DNA of 64,000 nt. It comes from Morella rubra. Taxonomy: Eukaryota > Streptophyta > Magnoliopsida > Fagales > Myricaceae. The stretch lies in contig CM025856.1 of NCBI GenBank assembly GCA_003952965.2, forward strand, positions 22,103,351 to 22,167,350, written 5' to 3'. Within the stretch, counting starts at the first letter, position 1; every line of letters begins with the position of its first letter. Made by a program: the position numbers and the translations under genes. The notes under the pieces are model-generated. The model made no database searches. It was given only the letters and a program-made list of their open reading frames with translations, and had not been told where the DNA came from. Of this stretch, positions 25,552-37,972 are shown piece after piece.

Positions 25552-26900
25552 TTGATGTATGTCCTCAAAACAAACAGTTATATAAATGTTATTGATTGAT
25601 TACTTGTATATTATTATTTTGGGTTCGTGATGTCATAGTGTTGAGTAACATTGTAGAAAAATCAAGACAATAATTAATGAATCGGAGGCGGGGAGTATGA
25701 TTTTTCGATTCCTTGTTGACTCACTTTGTTCTAGACTATGATACATGAAAATATACAAATAGATCTACATTCGTTGTTGATAAGGTTTGAGAAGAAAGAG
25801 GAATAAAGGTTTACACAAGAAATCCTCTGTGCATATTGTCATGAGGAGCGTGTGTTTTATAAAGGCAAGAAAATAGCATGTACAAGGAAACTAAGTAATT
25901 ACAATACGAAATATGACCAGTATCACGTCTTGCCTTTTGTGGTGGGGTCAAAAGGCTGCAACGGTAACTTTGAGTGATTCTTGCAATCTATGTTGATATT
26001 TTCCATTTCATCCTTAACAGTTGTGCCTCTATAAGATAGAATGGTTGATTCGGCATTGATGGTGACTTTAACAGACGAGTGGGTAATGTAAGAGTACATG
26101 CAGTTGAACGTGATAAATATGAATATCTTCTGGAAACAATCATTGATGTAGAAGAATGGTATCAAACACTTTAGCTTATGTTTCCTTAGACTGAGAGAGT
26201 TATGCATGTTGTTGGTTGTATGCTTGTGCTTTGACTGAGTGTTAGATGATGGTCTTTGCAATCAAATATTCCAGATAATGTTAGAGTTGTGCATAGCTTA
26301 AGGAATTTGTTTTATTGCTTAATATGGAATCCACCAGTTTCTTTGATGAGGCAGTATTCATTTGTCTGTAGATTGTTTGGACTCAAATAAAACGCTGAGC
26401 AGCGAGATTTTTTGAGAAGTGATTTTCACGGTTTTATGTGCAAAAATTATTTGAAAACTTTTAAGAGTCCAACTAAATACAGACTGAGAATTAAGAATTA
26501 TATGAGTTAGAGACTTTATGTGATATTATTCCGGTCCTATAACTTTGGAAATATAGTATGGTGGAATGATAATAAGCATATAATTGTCTAGCAAAAGGAA
26601 TTTCAATAAAAACAATTCATTATCTCGGGGTCAATTGTGATATGTTAATGTTATATGAACTGTAGAAGCCATAAATTCGGATTGCAGAATATAAGGGAGT
26701 TTGTGAAAAAAGTTTTTCATAATGATCATACGGCTGAGATTTGAGATCTAAAATCACACATAAGCACAGTTGACTTTCTGGGCAAGCCATTATAAAGGTC
26801 AAGAAATTCATTTGAAAGTAAGGAATTCATTTAATTTGAGACTCTCTCTCTAGAAAAATGTGCACTTGGATCTGACGGAACAGAATATTTGGTTTTTTTA
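25552..26900 (+). mobile_element. Solo copia-type LTR (family A)
   Basis: It begins TGTTGATGTATGTCCTCAAA and is alignable by eye over its length with the inverted copy at 57893-59122. Shared phrases include TTGTTCTAGAC, CTCTATAAGATAGAATG, TGTAAGAGTACATG, GGTCAATTGTGATATGTTAA and CACATAAGCACAGTTGA. The 3' boundary is vague because the end has diverged. No internal retrotransposon domain follows, so it looks like a solo LTR. It starts about 490 bp after the GDSL gene. Confidence 0.7.
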
Positions 26901-27149
26901 TTCAAAGATTGTTTTCCGCTGCGTTTCGCGATCTTTCATGTTGGTCACAGAAACTTTGATTGAACTAAAGCTTGGTTGGATTGGCCAATTATGCATCATT
27001 AAAGGAAATACGAAATTCAAGATTAATTTCTGAAAATTTTGATATCCTCCAATATGTTTCTCCAAAGCTTTTTCTAAGCACAAGCATGTAGGTTAATTGG
27101 TCAGGTGCCGGCCCCCAAAAAAATTCGGTCCATCCCTATATATATATAT

Positions 27150-27505
27150 TTTTGGAAATTACATTTTCCACTATAACTATCAGGTCTTTGACACATTGCA
27201 CATAAACTACTATTTTGACACATTATGCTCTCCATCTCTTAATGTTAGACACTTTGCACCTAAACTACTCATTGATAATGCACCCTAACTACATGTAATA
27301 TATTTTGCAACATTAATTCGATAATAAACCTCGAGAATTTAATGAATTAACAATAATATCTTCAATATAATCAAAGTGGGTCAAGGGCATTAATCGTCAT
27401 TTTAGTTAAAAATTTGACAAAGGGTGTAAAGTGTCTAAGACTGATAGTAGAGGGTACAATGTATCAAACATAGTAATTTAGGGTGTAAAGTGAAAAAAAT
27501 AAAAT
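27150..27505. repeat. Foldback MITE-like element
   Basis: The left part contains TTTTCCACTATAACTATCAG and TTAGACACTTTGCACC. The right part carries the inverted counterparts (GGGTGTAAAGTGTCTAA, TAATTTAGGGTGTAAAGTG). No coding content is present. Similar vocabulary (AAAGTGTCTAA, GTTTAGGG) recurs in the element at 28666-28961, so the two may be related families. Confidence 0.5.
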
Positions 27506-28115
27506 AAAGAAGATTATGCAGCTAATTGTAGAATCAGAAGCGAGATCTAGTATCAGCAGTTAAGTATAATTTCTAAATCTAATATGGCGTTTGGAAACAA
27601 AATTTTTGGGTATGAAGTTAGTGAGAAGAGAGAGAAAGAAAAAGTAGTGAATAAAGTAAAAAAAAATATAGTGAAAAATGAGGAGGGAAATTTTGTAATA
27701 TAAAAATCCTAAACCATGAAAACACGCCAGAGGGTCGGAGTGTACTGAAGAGAAAAAGTAATGACCAAGTCCATCTTAGGTCCATACCTTAGACTTGTTC
27801 CAACAGTTTAAGCATTAAAAGGGCTTCCAAAAATGGAAAGGGAGGCATTAGAGGGTAAATAATTTTTACCATAAAAATAACAATGACTTTTAAAACTTTG
27901 CAACCTAAACTGTTAATTATTTGTTATAGTTTCAAGTTTTTATACCGACAATTTTAGACACACTTTCAGCACGCTGAATCCGCCCGGTTGTACATAATCG
28001 AACGAGAAAACGGAGGAATTGAATAAGACAACAAAGGGAGTTTTCTGCTTCTTCTTTTGGGTAGTCATTATAATGTGGCATCTACTACCACAAGAAAGAC
28101 CATCGAGTAGGTTAT
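27506..28115. other. Upstream flank of the ankyrin-PGG gene
   Basis: This is AT-rich DNA with GAGAGAGA/AAAAGTAGTGA phrases (27600-27700) that resemble the repeat at 970-1075. No clear TATA box was found, and an in-frame TAA at 28071-28073 lies upstream of the chosen ATG. Confidence 0.4.
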
Positions 28116-31100
28116 ATGCAACTCTATGAAAACGAGAAATCCTTGGCTGCAGGTACGGACAACAATCGGAATGACAGCTACGTTGAGTACGTGGACTTGT
28201 ACAAGGCTGTTCGAGGAGGTGACTGGAATGCGGCAAAAGAGTTTCTTCGGCGCCATCCCGATGCTTTGAATGCAAAAATCACCACTTTGGGCAAAATGGC
28301 TCTCCATATTGCTGTTGTTGCTGGACAGGAACCTATAGGAGAGGAGTTGGTGGGGCAAATGTCCACCGAAGACTTGGAAATTCTCGATAACTTCGGTGAC
28401 ACAGCTCTAAACGAGGCAGCAGTACGTGGAGAGTACAGATTGGTCCAGTGTATGCTCAAAAACGCGAGCTTGGTCAGCATCGGATCTTCAACTCAAACTA
28501 TACTCGTGACGGCCATTACTTATGGGCAAATAGAAACGGCTCGGTATTTGTATTCTGTCACGCCCCTGGAAGATCTAATGCCAGAAAAAGATCATAATGG
28601 TGCTACATTTCTTAGCAACGCTATATACACGAGAAATTTGGGTAAGAACTCCTTCTCTAATTGCCAGGGTAAATATATTTTTTACCCACGACCTATCATA
28701 GATTTTGCATTGTATCATAAACTACTACTTTTGTTATATTTCGCCATCTAATTATCTTTGGCTATTCCCAATTTTCGGGGTATTATTTTCGAATAGAATC
28801 AGTGTCTACATTACTAGTTGTAGGGTGCAAGTGTCTAAAAATTTGACAAAAGGTGCAAAGTGTCTAAAATTGGTGGTTAAAAATTGAAATATAACAAAAG
28901 TAACAGTTTAGGGCAAAGTGTAAAAGTCATGGGTAGTTTGAGGTAAAAAGTGTATTTACCCTCTAATTGCCTCTTCATTTTTGAATTGCCCTCTTGTTAA
29001 TCGTTTTTATGTATATCCTTTGTAACAGATATTGCCTTACATTTAGTAGAGCGCTGCCCACAATTGGCACTTGCTCTTGGTAAGGATGGCAACTCCCCAT
29101 TGTTGGCATTGGCTTCTACGCCTAATGCATTTCCGAGTGGAAATCGGCTTGTGTTTTGGGAACAATGGATCTACAACTACTGTGAGTACTATCTCTCTTC
29201 TCTTGCTTTTCGATCAAGTGGTCTGCAGCTTCAATGCCCATGTTGCCGATTAGCATAGCTTACCAGTTTATGACATGAAACTTTTTGTAGCGAAATTAGA
29301 AAAAAATTGTCTCTATTTGGTCCACTGGTTTTGACCCCTTTGAATAAATTGTCCTGAGTTAGAGGTTAGTACTACCCAATGGATTATTAACATCCATTTC
29401 CCTTAATTTTTATTTGGCTCGAAGGTATAGACATTCAACTCGCGGCTCCTTCCACCAATGAAATTAATGGTTGGAACATTTCAAACGTAGAAAACCAGCA
29501 AAGCTATCAAGAAAGAACTATCGTATCAGGTATGCTTTTGCCTAATCTCACTTTTCCTAAATTTTTACATGCGAAATTAAGAATTGTATTTTGGGCATTC
29601 GACTTCATTTTTTTCTCGTCATTGTTGTTTATACAATAATATCACTCCTAATGTTCACCATTAGTAATATCTTATTAAAAAACTATAATCAAATAAATAT
29701 AATGTCAGATGTCAAGATCTATTTAGGGCATTTTATCGAACACTTCATGTTCAATACAAAAATATATATTTTTTCAGAACTATACATATATTTCATACCA
29801 CCCAAAATTTCAAATACACATAAAATCACATTATGCATCAAAATCACAAAATATTTAATATCAAATATCATTCGCAGAACAAAATATTGTGTTTGGGATA
29901 ATTTAACAAAAAAAAAATGGGGTTGACAAAATCTCAGCAGTATTTCCCGATTATTTTCCTCCTTTTCCCTTCTCATTTTCTTTCCCTTGTTTTCTCTCCA
30001 CTGCTCTTTCGCTTTTCTTTCCACTCAGCTTGCCGCTCCCTGTTACTGTTCTTATTTATCTAATAAGATAATATTTCTTTTTCATGTGTATTTATATGTG
30101 TCCAAATTTTGTTTTCTCCTTGCAGTGCCAGCGCAACTGCGCCGTGTCGTTTCAAAAGTCAACTTTTTGGGTGCCCCTACATCTACTCAATCAATTTCAT
30201 CCATTAATTAAGTTTTTCAAGTCGTTTATCCTTAAAAAACTGAGATTTTGATCTATAGCTTCATCTTATTAATTAATTGTACACATTTTTCGATCATTTG
30301 ACAAACGAAGGTATCAAGCATTTATATGAAATGAAGTTGATCCACATCCAATCCAAAGAACTTCTTCATCAAATGTGCGAGGGACTATCAAATTTAACTA
30401 TTCAACAACGGCAAGAAAGCTTCGTTAATGCTACCATCATCAGAGCTATCAAGAATGGAATCTTTGAGGTTGTTTCTGGGATGCTAAAGGCAGATCCAGA
30501 GCTTGAGTGGACCAAGGATGGAAAATCGAGACGCATATTTTCGATTGCTGTCCTACACCGTCAAGCTAAAATCTTTAGCCTTTTATATGGACTAATTACA
30601 AAGAACGCTCATACATGTCATCAAGATGAAAATGGTAATGGCATGCTACATATGGCGGGGATGTTAGCGGATTCCAGTATGCTTAACCATATCTCAGGTG
30701 CAGCTCTGCAAATGCAAAGAGAACTGCAATGGTTTAAGGTCATTTCTCTCACTTTTGTCTTTGTATGGTCTATTCTCATATCTTTTGTTTGCTTTCATGC
30801 CTAAAACAGAGAAACAACCATCAAACTATGTTTGCAAACATTAGCTGTGTATGTTCTAGTTTTGCTCTGGTTTAGTTTAGTTCTCTTTTCATGGCAGCAT
30901 CTCTATCTCTTTCTTCTTCTCCGTTGAAGATCCTTCAAATCGTATGATGTGAATCTCAATCGGTACAATACTGTTGGTTTCGCAACTTCTCATTAATAAG
31001 AATTGCCATACTTAGAATCAATTTATAACTATTTCTTTACTTGAGAAAACTTGAATATCTATAATTACTTCCAAAGCCATTTATGATTTTATATTTTATT

Positions 31101-31892
31101 TGAAATTATAAGAGGATGAGTGGGGTAAGAACTAGTCTTGGATCAATTCAATAATTATTTTGTATCCTTTTTAAATTCACATACTTACTATAAGTGATGA
31201 TTCTAATTATTGTTGCATAATGTGCTTTATCTTTATTTTGGTAGCCTTTCTTTCTAAGTTTTTTTTTTTGGGCAAAATTGTAGGAAATAGAGAGTATTGT
31301 TCATCCCAAGGCTAAAGAAGCTATAAATAAGGATGGTTTGACTCCTCGCCAATTGTTCACAAAGACTCACCAGAACTTGAGGAAAGAGGGAGAGCAATGG
31401 ATGAAAAACGCAGCAACGTCTTGTACAGTGGTAGGCGCTCTTATTATAACCATCATGTTTGCTGCAGCATTTACCGTCCCAGGTGGCAATAACCAAAATA
31501 CAGGCTTGCCATTGTTTTTAAATAGAAAATGGTTCACGCTCTTCATATTATCCGATGCCCTATCTCTCTTTTCTTCCACGACTTCAGTATTGATGTTTCT
31601 GGGAATCCTTACATCACGTTATGCAGAAGATGATTTCCTTGTGACTTTGCCAAGGAAGATGATCGTAGGCTTTTCTACCCTCTTCTTCTCTATAGCAACC
31701 ATGATGATCACTTTTTGTGCTGCTCTTTCAATTATGCTCAGCGGACAAGATTGGATTGTTATTCTTATAATTTGCTTGGCTAGTGTTCCAATCACTCTCT
31801 TCATAGTATCTCAGTTTCGCCTTCTTGTTGAGATAACTATTTCTACTTACAAAGCAGACATCTTCGATAAGAAAATGAAGCCTCTGTTTTGA
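28116..31892 (+). CDS. Ankyrin repeat / PGG-domain membrane protein (ACD6-like), 6 exons
   Basis: Exons: 28116-28641, 29029-29181, 29425-29529, 30126-30170, 30311-30738, 31284-31892. All introns are GT-AG, the frame is continuous and the product is 621 aa. Ankyrin repeats fill about residues 28-235 (LYKAVRGGDWNAAKEFLRRH, GKMALHIAVVAGQE, GDTALNEAAVRGEYRLVQ, DIALHLVERCPQLA). A second ankyrin block spans about 300-400 (NATIIRAIKNGIFEVVSGML, DENGNGMLHMAG). The C-terminus carries the PGG domain (EGEQWMKNAATSCTVVGALI with VPGG at 484-487) and about four transmembrane helices ending in FDKKMKPLF. This is the layout of plant ACD6-like proteins, plasma-membrane or ER proteins tied to defence and stress signalling. 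The 45-nt exon 4 is inferred because it restores GIKHLYEMKLIHIQS in frame. Confidence 0.9.
28666..28961. mobile_element. Mutator-type MITE in intron 1 of the ankyrin-PGG gene
   Basis: The ends AGGGTAAATATA and TATTTACCC are inverted. Internal arms also match in reverse (CTACTTTTGTTATATTTC against AAATATAACAAAAGTA). The element is flanked by a perfect 10-bp direct repeat TCTAATTGCC at 28656-28665 and 28962-28971. A 9-10-bp duplication is characteristic of Mutator-superfamily insertions. It has no coding capacity. Confidence 0.8.
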
Positions 31893-32569
31893 CTTATTGA
31901 TTGTGGTTCATGAAATGTCTTATTAATGACTTGTGTAGAAGTAATAATTTTTTTTTCTTTATATTAATTCTTATTGGACAGCGGACAAATAATCTGTCAA
32001 CTAACTTATTTTGCATATTTTGGAATCCGTATGATTTTGGACCAATTATCATTTAATTAACCAATTTTTTTTTGTGTTTTACATAATTTACTCCAATAAA
32101 TAGATTGAAATATTATTTAGATAAACGGCCTTCCTATATAGGTTAATTCTAACTCATATTTACCAAAAAAAAAAAAAACTAAAAAAAAAAACAATTTTTA
32201 TTAACTTATGAGTTTTAAATTAGTAGAAATTAAGCTCTCTAAATTGAAGTAAAACAATATTTTATTACATTCACATGAAAGGATGTAAAATTTAAGACCT
32301 TCAGAAAATTATTATTTATCTAATTGATGGAAAAAAAACAAAAGACTACATTAGACAATTTGGATCTAATTGAAGCCAAGTACAATTACGAAATAGGCTC
32401 CTAAATTATTGTCCCACCAAAAGATGAACAACCTTAAAGGAAACCAATAATAGATGAGTTCTTTCACACCTTAACAATATTTATTTTTAAATTATATGGA
32501 AGTAATAATATTATTAAGCAATTAATTTCTTCGGTTCGATACCCATAATTCTTGAATGTGTATTTCAAT
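31893..32569. other. 3' flank of the ankyrin-PGG gene
   Basis: This is very AT-rich sequence. An AATAAA occurs near 32093 but lies 200 nt past the stop. No other feature was seen. Confidence 0.35.
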
Positions 32570-34410
32570 TTTGGAGATATTTTATTTTTCAGAAGTTAGT
32601 AGGACGATTTATGAACATCGTTGGATAATTGATAAAACTTCGCAACTAAGTCTTGGAAACTTAGTTACTAAGCTAGGTAAATTCGACAGCCTTAGATGAT
32701 GACACTTGGCAAGGCCAAGAAGCACGAGGAAGCAAGGGTACGAAGCATGAGGAAGTAAGGCTGAACCTAGGAAACTCGAAATGTAAAAAACCAGGAGAAT
32801 CGACCATGACTCCATGGCTACCTAGGTGAATTTCGATTGCTGTAGGTTGTTAAGTGTCGAAGGGAGGAGAACAAAGCCTCATTACTCACCTAAGCTAGCT
32901 TAGATAGGCCGGGCATGTGCTGGGATACAATTGGTCATGTTTGCCTATAAATAGAGGTGAAATTCGGCCATTGAAGAGTATACCTTTCAATTTGAATTTT
33001 TGTGAGTTAAATCTTAAGAGCGAGAGCGAACTGAAATGGGAGAAAGAGGAGGAAAAAATGTAGAGAAAATTCGGCTACATTAAACGTAAAGGTTAGTTTG
33101 GTTATCTTTAATTTCAATTCAAAAGCTTTCAAAAGTTTTTAAGAAGTTTGTTGTGAATCTCTTGTTTTTCAAAAGGATTCTTGAATCTATTGATATTGTG
33201 TGGTATTCTTCATGTTCCTCGTATTCTTCATGTTCTTGGTGTTCTTAATGTTCTTGATGAAGAACAACTTGTGTTTTCAAAATAGTCTCATTTTCAAAGT
33301 TCGATTCTATGTTAAAGTGTTTTCAAAACTTTGATTCGTTTCTTTGTAAAATTCTTCGTGAACTATGTTTTTCAAATGTTTGGAAATATTCTTTGAAGGT
33401 TCCTTGTGATTTTAAAACACTATGTCTTTTTGATTATGTCAAAATATTCATTATTTCTACATGGAGGTTATTTGGATATTAACCTTAAAATCGAGGTGTT
33501 GTTTTTCTTCACAATACCTATCCTTTTCTTTTGAAAATGTCAAACTTTTTCTATGTTGAAAAATATGATTTCCAAGAGAAGTTTAATGGTTAAGGTGTGG
33601 CATATCATGTAATGCGGGGCATTGACATGAGACATGCATACTTAACTAGTGATTTGAAGACGTGACAGTACTATGCATAGGAGGATGTGGACCACATGTT
33701 ATGGCATCCTAGCTGTAGCTCTATCGTAAAAGGTAAGGTCCTAAATAAGGACGTATTTTACTATAGGAGTAATGTCGCATGCAGTATACCCGTATATATC
33801 ACTCTGAGAGTGATTGACTCTGGAAGTAATGCCAAAGGGTAGTGATTGAAATTTTGGAAAGATCATCTTTATTGATAACCTGCTTTCTTCAATGTCTTAT
33901 TCATGCTATCTGCTACCTTTTGTACTAACCACTCGCGTTACTAAATCATTTGGACTCACTCTTTTTATGTTGTATCTCTAGCAGATGTCTGAGTACTACC
34001 TAGGTGAATTCATCAAGGCTATAAGCTACGCTTCACTTATCTTGGAGTTAAAGTTCAGAGTGTGGATGACTATAAACTTGGAGGTATTAATCGAAGGTCG
34101 GGGTCATCACTGGATCACCGCAAATTCAGATGATTATGTCAACCTTTCGGATATGAGTGACTCTGATGAAGAGCACTAGGAAACTTCCAGCATAACCTAC
34201 CTTAGCTTGTTTTTAGTTATAGTTTTCTTTATGTACACTTCGTAGTATGTACATAGAAGGTAGTTTGATACTCTTTTGTATTATAAAAGTATGAATAAAA
34301 GGTCTTGTTAGTGTTTTGTACTTAGAAAAGTTATTGTTTTTACCGGTAACCTCAATTTAACAGTCGCGTCCATTATTATAAGACCACTAGAGGTTTTCAC
34401 GGTTCAGACT
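32570..34410 (+). mobile_element. LTR of a Gypsy-type family (family B), 5'-truncated
   Basis: It aligns by eye with the solo LTR at 53533-57144 (outside the nested insert). Shared segments include GGCTAGGAAGCACGA/GGCCAAGAAGCACGA, GACATGAGACATGCATACTTAAC, TTATGGCATCCT, AGTATGTACAT, AATAAAAGGT and GTCCATTATTATAAGAC. A TATA-like CTATAAATAG lies near 32946, where an LTR promoter would be. A 64-codon frame at 33985-34179 has a relative in the other copy (DDxVNLS.SDSD) but no known function. The start of the family, seen at 53533, is missing here. Confidence 0.7.
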
Positions 34411-34920
34411 ATTATATCAAAAAATTGTCCTTTTTCAAATATCTACAATGATCACCAAATATAAAGTGTTTAAGAAGAAAAAAACAAGTTAAAAGAACAA
34501 GTCTTTAAAAACACAAACATGATATACGTAAGCCATTCAGCAACATCACTCAACCAAAAAACAAGTAAATATTACAAAAATGCTTAAACCCAAGCCTACG
34601 TCCATCCTAAGGATCCTCCCTTAGAAAAGTTGCTTTTACGATCCTTCCACTGACCGTAACCTCAGTTTAACAACGGCGTCCATTATTATAAGACAATACT
34701 AGAGGTCTTCATGGTTCAAGCTATTACATCAAGAAATTGTCATTTTTCAAATATCTACAATGATCACCAAATATAAAATGTTTAAGAAGAAAAAAAAAGT
34801 TGAAGATCAAGTCTTTAAAAACACAAACATGGTATACGTAACATCACTCAACCAGAAAACAAGTAAATATTACAAAAATGCTTAAACCCAAGCTTACTTC
34901 CATCCCTAAGGATCCTCCCT
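34322..34920. repeat. Tandem duplication, two ~299-bp units
   Basis: Unit 1 (34322-34620) and unit 2 (34621-34920) are near-identical over TCCATTATTATAAGAC, CAAATATCTACAATGATCAC, GTAAATATTACAAAAATGCT and AAGGATCCTCCCTT. The first ~100 bp of each is the tail of LTR family B and the rest is flanking sequence. The duplication therefore happened after the LTR inserted. Confidence 0.85.
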
Positions 34921-35440
34921 TGGGTTTTTTCACTATTTGCAAATAGTTTACAATCTAGCTTGCAAGCGCTAGAGAATCTTTACAAGTGTTTTTCTGAGCT
35001 CATCACTTAAGAACAAGTATGTTTGTGCACTCTGCTCACGCAACTCAAGTACTTTTGAAAAGGAGCAGTACTCACTACCTAAATCAAGGCAATCCTCACC
35101 AAGGTTTCCCCTATCCTCAAGCTTTCAAGCATTTAGTTGACTCTTTAAAAACATATTTTTGCAAATTGATCCTTTTGACTTTAAAAACTTTGAGCCTTTA
35201 GATATACCTTCAATATGAACATACACTCAAATTAACCTTGACAAAAAATAAAATAATATCCGTTTGAACGTTAATCATCAAGATTCACAATGTTCAAAAA
35301 TATTTTAAGAAAAAAAAATTTTTTAAGCTTTACGAAACACTTGAAAAGATATTATATGATTTATTATCATCAAAATCAATTGTAATCTGGTTACCATATA
35401 ACCTTGGGGCTATTATATGACCTTTTACAATAGTCCTCCA
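34921..35440. other. Unassigned AT-rich spacer
   Basis: No gene or repeat structure could be supported between the tandem duplication and the CACTA terminus. Confidence 0.4.
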
Positions 35441-35452
35441 CACTACAAGAAA
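35441..35452 (+). mobile_element. CACTA transposon left terminus
   Basis: CACTACAAGAAA is the canonical outer end of many plant CACTA (En/Spm) elements and points into the window to the right. The three bases before it are CCA. The following 150 bp have the GC-richer, TTTGCGGTC/CGCAAATC-repeating look of a subterminal region. A matching right end with CCA after it was not found in the window. Confidence 0.55.
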
Positions 35453-36355
35453 ACTGGGCTCCCTCCTCGTGTTATTTTGCGGTCCAAATCATCTTGTCAT
35501 TAAAGTGCACGCGTTGTCCATGTCTAAGTCATATTCGTCACAGTTAAGGGTGAAATCCTTGACCGCAAATCAACGTTGTGCTTTGTGGTCAGCGAATCTT
35601 CGAAACACCTTTTACTGTGGCACCCATGCAACAGTTCTAGAATATTAAATGTTGAGACATTGTTTTATAATATCATCATAGTCCATCTTTAAATCTTTTT
35701 ATGCATAATGAATATCATGGTGCCTACACTTTCCACATTAGTGGTGGTAAACAATACTATGGATATATAGTGCAGAGATATGCCCTGGCCTTTTTACTGC
35801 TTTGTAAAAATGCATCACGGTGTATTGAGGATTTTCTTAATTTAATAAGCCATCAATTGCTCAATGATACAACTCATGTGGATTACAACTTTTGTGTAAG
35901 TGATTGAGCAAGAATATTGCATGCATAGTACATATAAAACTAATATAATATTAATTGTTTAATGTTTTAAATATTAGTTTAGATGAAAAATGGTTGAGGC
36001 ATAAATATAAGTTGTGCATTTAATTGTTGAATTTCTATGACATTAGATTTAATTTATTGCAAATGCAATGTTTCCCTATCTTTGGCTTGCTTTCTTAAGT
36101 CATACCGTGTCTAGACATTCTAAAATCATTATTTTTATCATTTGCACTATGATTGTTGGCATTGTAATTATTTTATGAATTTAATTTCATCATATGATGC
36201 CATGAGCTAATTAAGTATTTTTGTACAGGGTGATAAAATTAATTACTTTCTAAACTCGCAAAGGACAAGAGACAATCTACTGGGATACATGGCATTGCAA
36301 GATAGCCTCATTAATGACAATACTGTAATTCATTGAAGAGATGAGAGACATCAAT
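35453..36355. other. Probable internal sequence of the CACTA-ended element
   Basis: The start reads as a subterminal region. The rest is AT-rich with no recognised transposase domain. A 68-codon frame at 35701-35907 is not recognised. Confidence 0.3.
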
Positions 36356-36359
36356 CTCA

Positions 36360-37020
36360 GCACTCCATCCCTCTTTCTACTCTCCCCCCCTTCCTTAAAC
36401 CCTACATCTTATTCTCTTTCTTCTTTTTCAACCTAGCTAGCTTTTTCCCTACTTTCTATCTCTCCCTCTTTTCTTCTCTCCTTAGTCGACACTTCTCCCT
36501 ATTTTTTCTCTCTCTCTTTATTTTCAGTCTCTCTCTTCTCTTTTTTTCTAGTTCTCTCAATCTCCTAGTAACCTAGTCATATCTTCTCTCTTTTTTTTCT
36601 GTCTTAGCAGCACCTCATTATTCTCTCCTCCTCTCTTCTTTTTTGTCTCACCTCTTAGCCAAACAAACCCTACTTTCTCTCTTTTTCGATTTATTTTTTA
36701 TTTTTCAGCGGCACTCTCTCTCTTCTCTCCTATTATCTCTCTTTTTTCCATTATTTTCTCTTTGCCAAAACCCTACTTTTTCTATCCTATTTCTTTAATT
36801 TTTTTTGTCTTTGCCGCACTCTCTTCTCTCTTCCTCCCCTACTCACCTTTTCTTTTTCCTTTCTCTCTCTTCTCTTCTCCTTTCTACTTTGGCCGAATAT
36901 CACTTTCTCTCTCTCTTTTCTCTTTTCTTCTTATTTTCTCATGGTTTCCAACATCAAGTTTTTTTTTCAGTCATTATTTCAGTTTCTTTTATTTTTATTA
37001 TTTCAATATCTTGTATTTCA
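36360..37020. repeat. Long strand-asymmetric pyrimidine tract
   Basis: About 660 bp on the plus strand are almost entirely C and T, with repeated TCTCTCT, CTTCTCTC and CCCTACTTT phrases broken by short purine interruptions such as GCCAAA and GCCGAA. Long open frames in it are artefacts of composition. Such tracts occur in leaders of some plant LTR retrotransposons, but no other part of such an element was matched here. Confidence 0.75.
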
Positions 37021-37611
37021 ATTCTTAGGATTTAGATTTAAGTTTCTTGCTTTTTAATTTTCATTAATTTCTATTTCAATTTTGGATTATGTTCTTGTTT
37101 TTTTTTCTTTTAACTTGAATCTTGGATTGTAATAAGACGATATTATTTAATCCAAGAATTTTGTGCTCTCTTTTTTATTCATTTTCATTTACTTATTGTC
37201 ATTTAATTTTGTCATTTATTTTTGTTGTTTAATTTCCGTCATTTATTTACCGTTATTTATTTTTTGTCATTTACTTTAATGCATGTTATATTCTTAATTT
37301 ACATTTTGTATTGTTTTAATTTTGTTACGAACTCTCTAAAATCCAAAAATATGAATCCGAATTATGTTCAGTATAGGCTTTTCATATTCTCTTTGATTTT
37401 ATGCGAATTTAAAATTAGTCTATTTTCCTGAGGAACGATTTGGCCTTTGGGCTAATTATTACACTACATAACTCCTATACTTGGGATAGCCTTTGTGCTG
37501 CTCATTTTAAAGTGAGTCAATAAGATTCAAGATTCATCCGTTCATAACCAATGCTTGCTTGAAACGCATTGTTACTGTGCACACCAATGATGAAAAATAA
37601 ACAAAAATATA

Positions 37612-37644
<33 letters not shown>
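37612..37644. repeat. (GA)n microsatellite
   Basis: This is an imperfect GA dinucleotide run with one interruption (GAGAGGAGAG). It lies between the pyrimidine tract and the copia remnant. Confidence 0.85.
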
Positions 37645-37972
37645 CAAGCAAATTAGATAGCAATTTAACGTTGTTCGACAATATGCCTATGTCCACAGGA
37701 GATAGCGGTCAAAGTTTTTACTATCTCTAAGGTTACGGTCATCTTAAAGTAATTTATACGAAACCCTAGATTTAGGCAAAGACCATTTTGCCCTGCATCC
37801 CTACAACCTATTAGATCTAAAATAGTTGGAGATCCTTAAAAATAGGAGCCATCTTTATCCAATAATATTCATCTTGGTGAATATACATCCTTAAAAAGAC
37901 AAACAGAAATTATTTGCCAAAGGTGTACTAACCAGTTTTGCATTCTCATACAGAACCTTTCCAACAGCTTCT

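Noticed and set aside
36762-37035. Hydrophobic Phe/Leu/Ser-rich open frames
   Set aside because: Produced by the CT-rich composition in all three frames; no start context or conservation argument.
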